Assembly (NCBI GenBank): GCA_002342225.1
Contig: DDPO01000161.1
Location: 1 to 7,927 of the forward strand
Reading direction: 5' to 3'
From: Bdellovibrionaceae bacterium UBA2466
GTDB taxonomy: Bacteria > Bdellovibrionota > FAC87 > UBA2466
Length of the DNA stretch: 7,927 bases
Positions within the stretch are counted from its first letter, which is position 1, and every line of letters starts with the position of its first letter. Both the position numbers and the translations under genes were made by a program. Shown here in pieces: positions 6,976 to 7,927 of this stretch. The notes beneath the pieces were generated by a model. It ran no database searches. It saw only the letters and a program-made list of their open reading frames with translations, and was not told where the DNA came from.

Positions 6976-7927
6976 ATGAAATTTTTAAAAAGGGAATTCA
7001 TCCTGCTTCTTCTAATTGGGCTGTCCATAATTCGCTGCACCGCTCCCGAGCCCCGTCAAACGTTTCCAGAAACAACGGCTTATCCGACTCCGAAACGACT
7101 TATGATCTTGGTTTTTGATCAACTTAGGCCCGACCTCATTGAGAAACATCAGCTGAAAAATTTCATGAAACTCAAAAAAGAGGGGCTTTCATTTCCCAAT
7201 GCCATCGTGGGTCATTTAAGCTCGGTGACAGTCGTTTCCCATCCGGTCATCACAACCGGTCTGTTCCCCAAACACTTGCCATGGCTTGATGAGTTTTTTC
7301 TAGATGATGAGGGAAAGTTGGGCCCCAAAGGTGAGCTTCACTCCGCACTTGACCTTAAACTTGACCAGTACAGAACTCTGCTACAAAGCACCTCCTCAGT
7401 TTCCCTATTATCGAGAATCGCCGAGCCACTGAATTCGAGTCACACCTATACACTGGGACAAAAATCCTACGCTGTAATGGGTTTTGCGGCCCCGCTCAAC
7501 GGGACAGTGATCACTCTCGGAGATAAAATGAGTTCTCCTAAAGGTTGGAGAGGCCCCTATGGTTTTAAAGTGCCCTCCTTTTTTCTTGAACCCTTCCTAG
7601 GCCGTTTTTACCTCGATTGCAATTCAACCTATGGGAGCGAAGAATCGCTTTATCCAATCGATGGAAATCGATTCGTCCAAGGTACAGATCCTTCACACTC
7701 AGGCGGAGATTCATGGGTTTCAGATGGAGTTACCAAAATTATTGAAAACGACCCCGAATGGAAAGCGATATTTGCAACTTTTGGATCTATCGACAAAATG
7801 TTACATATTTTTGCTGAACATGAAAAACCCACACAAAAAAAATGGGCCATTGAAAACAAACTCACACTCAAAGACACATTACAGCGAGCCGATGCAGCTC
7901 TTGGAAACATTCTCAGAGTCTTGGAGA
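6976..7927 (+). CDS. Alkaline-phosphatase-superfamily phosphodiesterase-like exported protein (partial)
   Basis: The first 317 residues of a protein cut by the right edge. The N-terminus is a signal peptide (MKFLKRE, hydrophobic 8-19) ending at Cys21. The lipobox-like I-I-R-C has Arg before the Cys, which is atypical, so lipidation is possible but unproven. The mature part follows the type I phosphodiesterase/nucleotide pyrophosphatase pattern: ILVFDQLRPD (44-53) supplies the first metal ligand Asp48; T85-V-V-S-H89 aligns with the family's T-x-P-x-H nucleophile motif; TTGLFPKHLPW (93-103) is the usual continuation; and S-I-D273-x3-H277 gives the second metal pair. The remaining ligands (an S-D-H-G motif and a late His) should lie beyond the edge. 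Members hydrolyse phosphate mono- or diesters with two zinc ions outside the cytoplasm; the substrate here is unknown. ATG 6976 is the only start that keeps the signal peptide. Confidence 0.85.
   Translation, partial: MKFLKREFILLLLIGLSIIRCTAPEPRQTFPETTAYPTPKRLMILVFDQLRPDLIEKHQLKNFMKLKKEGLSFPNAIVGHLSSVTVVSHPVITTGLFPKHLPWLDEFFLDDEGKLGPKGELHSALDLKLDQYRTLLQSTSSVSLLSRIAEPLNSSHTYTLGQKSYAVMGFAAPLNGTVITLGDKMSSPKGWRGPYGFKVPSFFLEPFLGRFYLDCNSTYGSEESLYPIDGNRFVQGTDPSHSGGDSWVSDGVTKIIENDPEWKAIFATFGSIDKMLHIFAEHEKPTQKKWAIENKLTLKDTLQRADAALGNILRVLE

Noticed and set aside
6969..6999. Alternative ATG at 6969 before the phosphodiesterase-like gene
   Set aside because: It is 7 bases upstream and out of frame. Its frame closes within the gene and gives no signal peptide or motif.
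7650..7910. 86-residue minus-strand frame
   Set aside because: Antisense to the phosphodiesterase-like gene, including its metal-binding D-x3-H segment, and with no features of its own.

Overview
The window looks like chromosomal DNA of a Gram-negative predatory-type bacterium of the Bdellovibrionota (Bdellovibrio/Pseudobdellovibrio-like), or a close relative among the former deltaproteobacteria. This is an inference. It rests on moderate-to-low GC, several putative lipoproteins, a von Willebrand A (VWA) lipoprotein with a C-terminal beta-rich tail, a very long exported TPR protein whose mid-domain recalls myxobacterial and bdellovibrio proteins, and a stand-alone PilZ protein. There are no rRNA or tRNA genes, insertion sequences, CRISPR arrays or phage genes that I can see.

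Layout. (1) Positions 1-1542, minus strand: a two-gene unit. A VWA-domain surface protein (517-1542) is followed 22 bp later by a small Ser/Gly/Thr-rich lipoprotein (from 494, running off the left edge). (2) Positions 1543-1872: a 330-bp divergent intergenic region with three short palindromes and a good sigma70-type promoter pointing right. (3) Positions 1873-6251, plus strand: a PilZ-domain (c-di-GMP receptor type) protein, with a 1332-residue exported TPR protein immediately downstream. The two overlap or abut so tightly that translational coupling is expected. (4) Positions 6248-6871, minus strand: pgsA, phosphatidylglycerophosphate synthase, converging on the TPR gene with a 4-bp tail-to-tail overlap. 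(5) Positions 6976-7927, plus strand: the N-terminal 317 residues of an exported alkaline-phosphatase-superfamily (type I phosphodiesterase/nucleotide pyrophosphatase-like) protein, divergent from pgsA and cut by the right edge.

How they may work together. All genes except PilZ have envelope signals (signal peptides, lipobox-like cysteines or membrane helices), so the window is an envelope neighbourhood. The most suggestive pairing is PilZ plus giant TPR: a cytoplasmic second-messenger receptor made from the same mRNA as a periplasmic scaffold, reminiscent of motility or envelope-complex assembly. The VWA/lipoprotein pair looks like a surface adhesion or binding module. PgsA and the phosphodiesterase share only a short divergent intergenic region, and I see no proof of a functional link.
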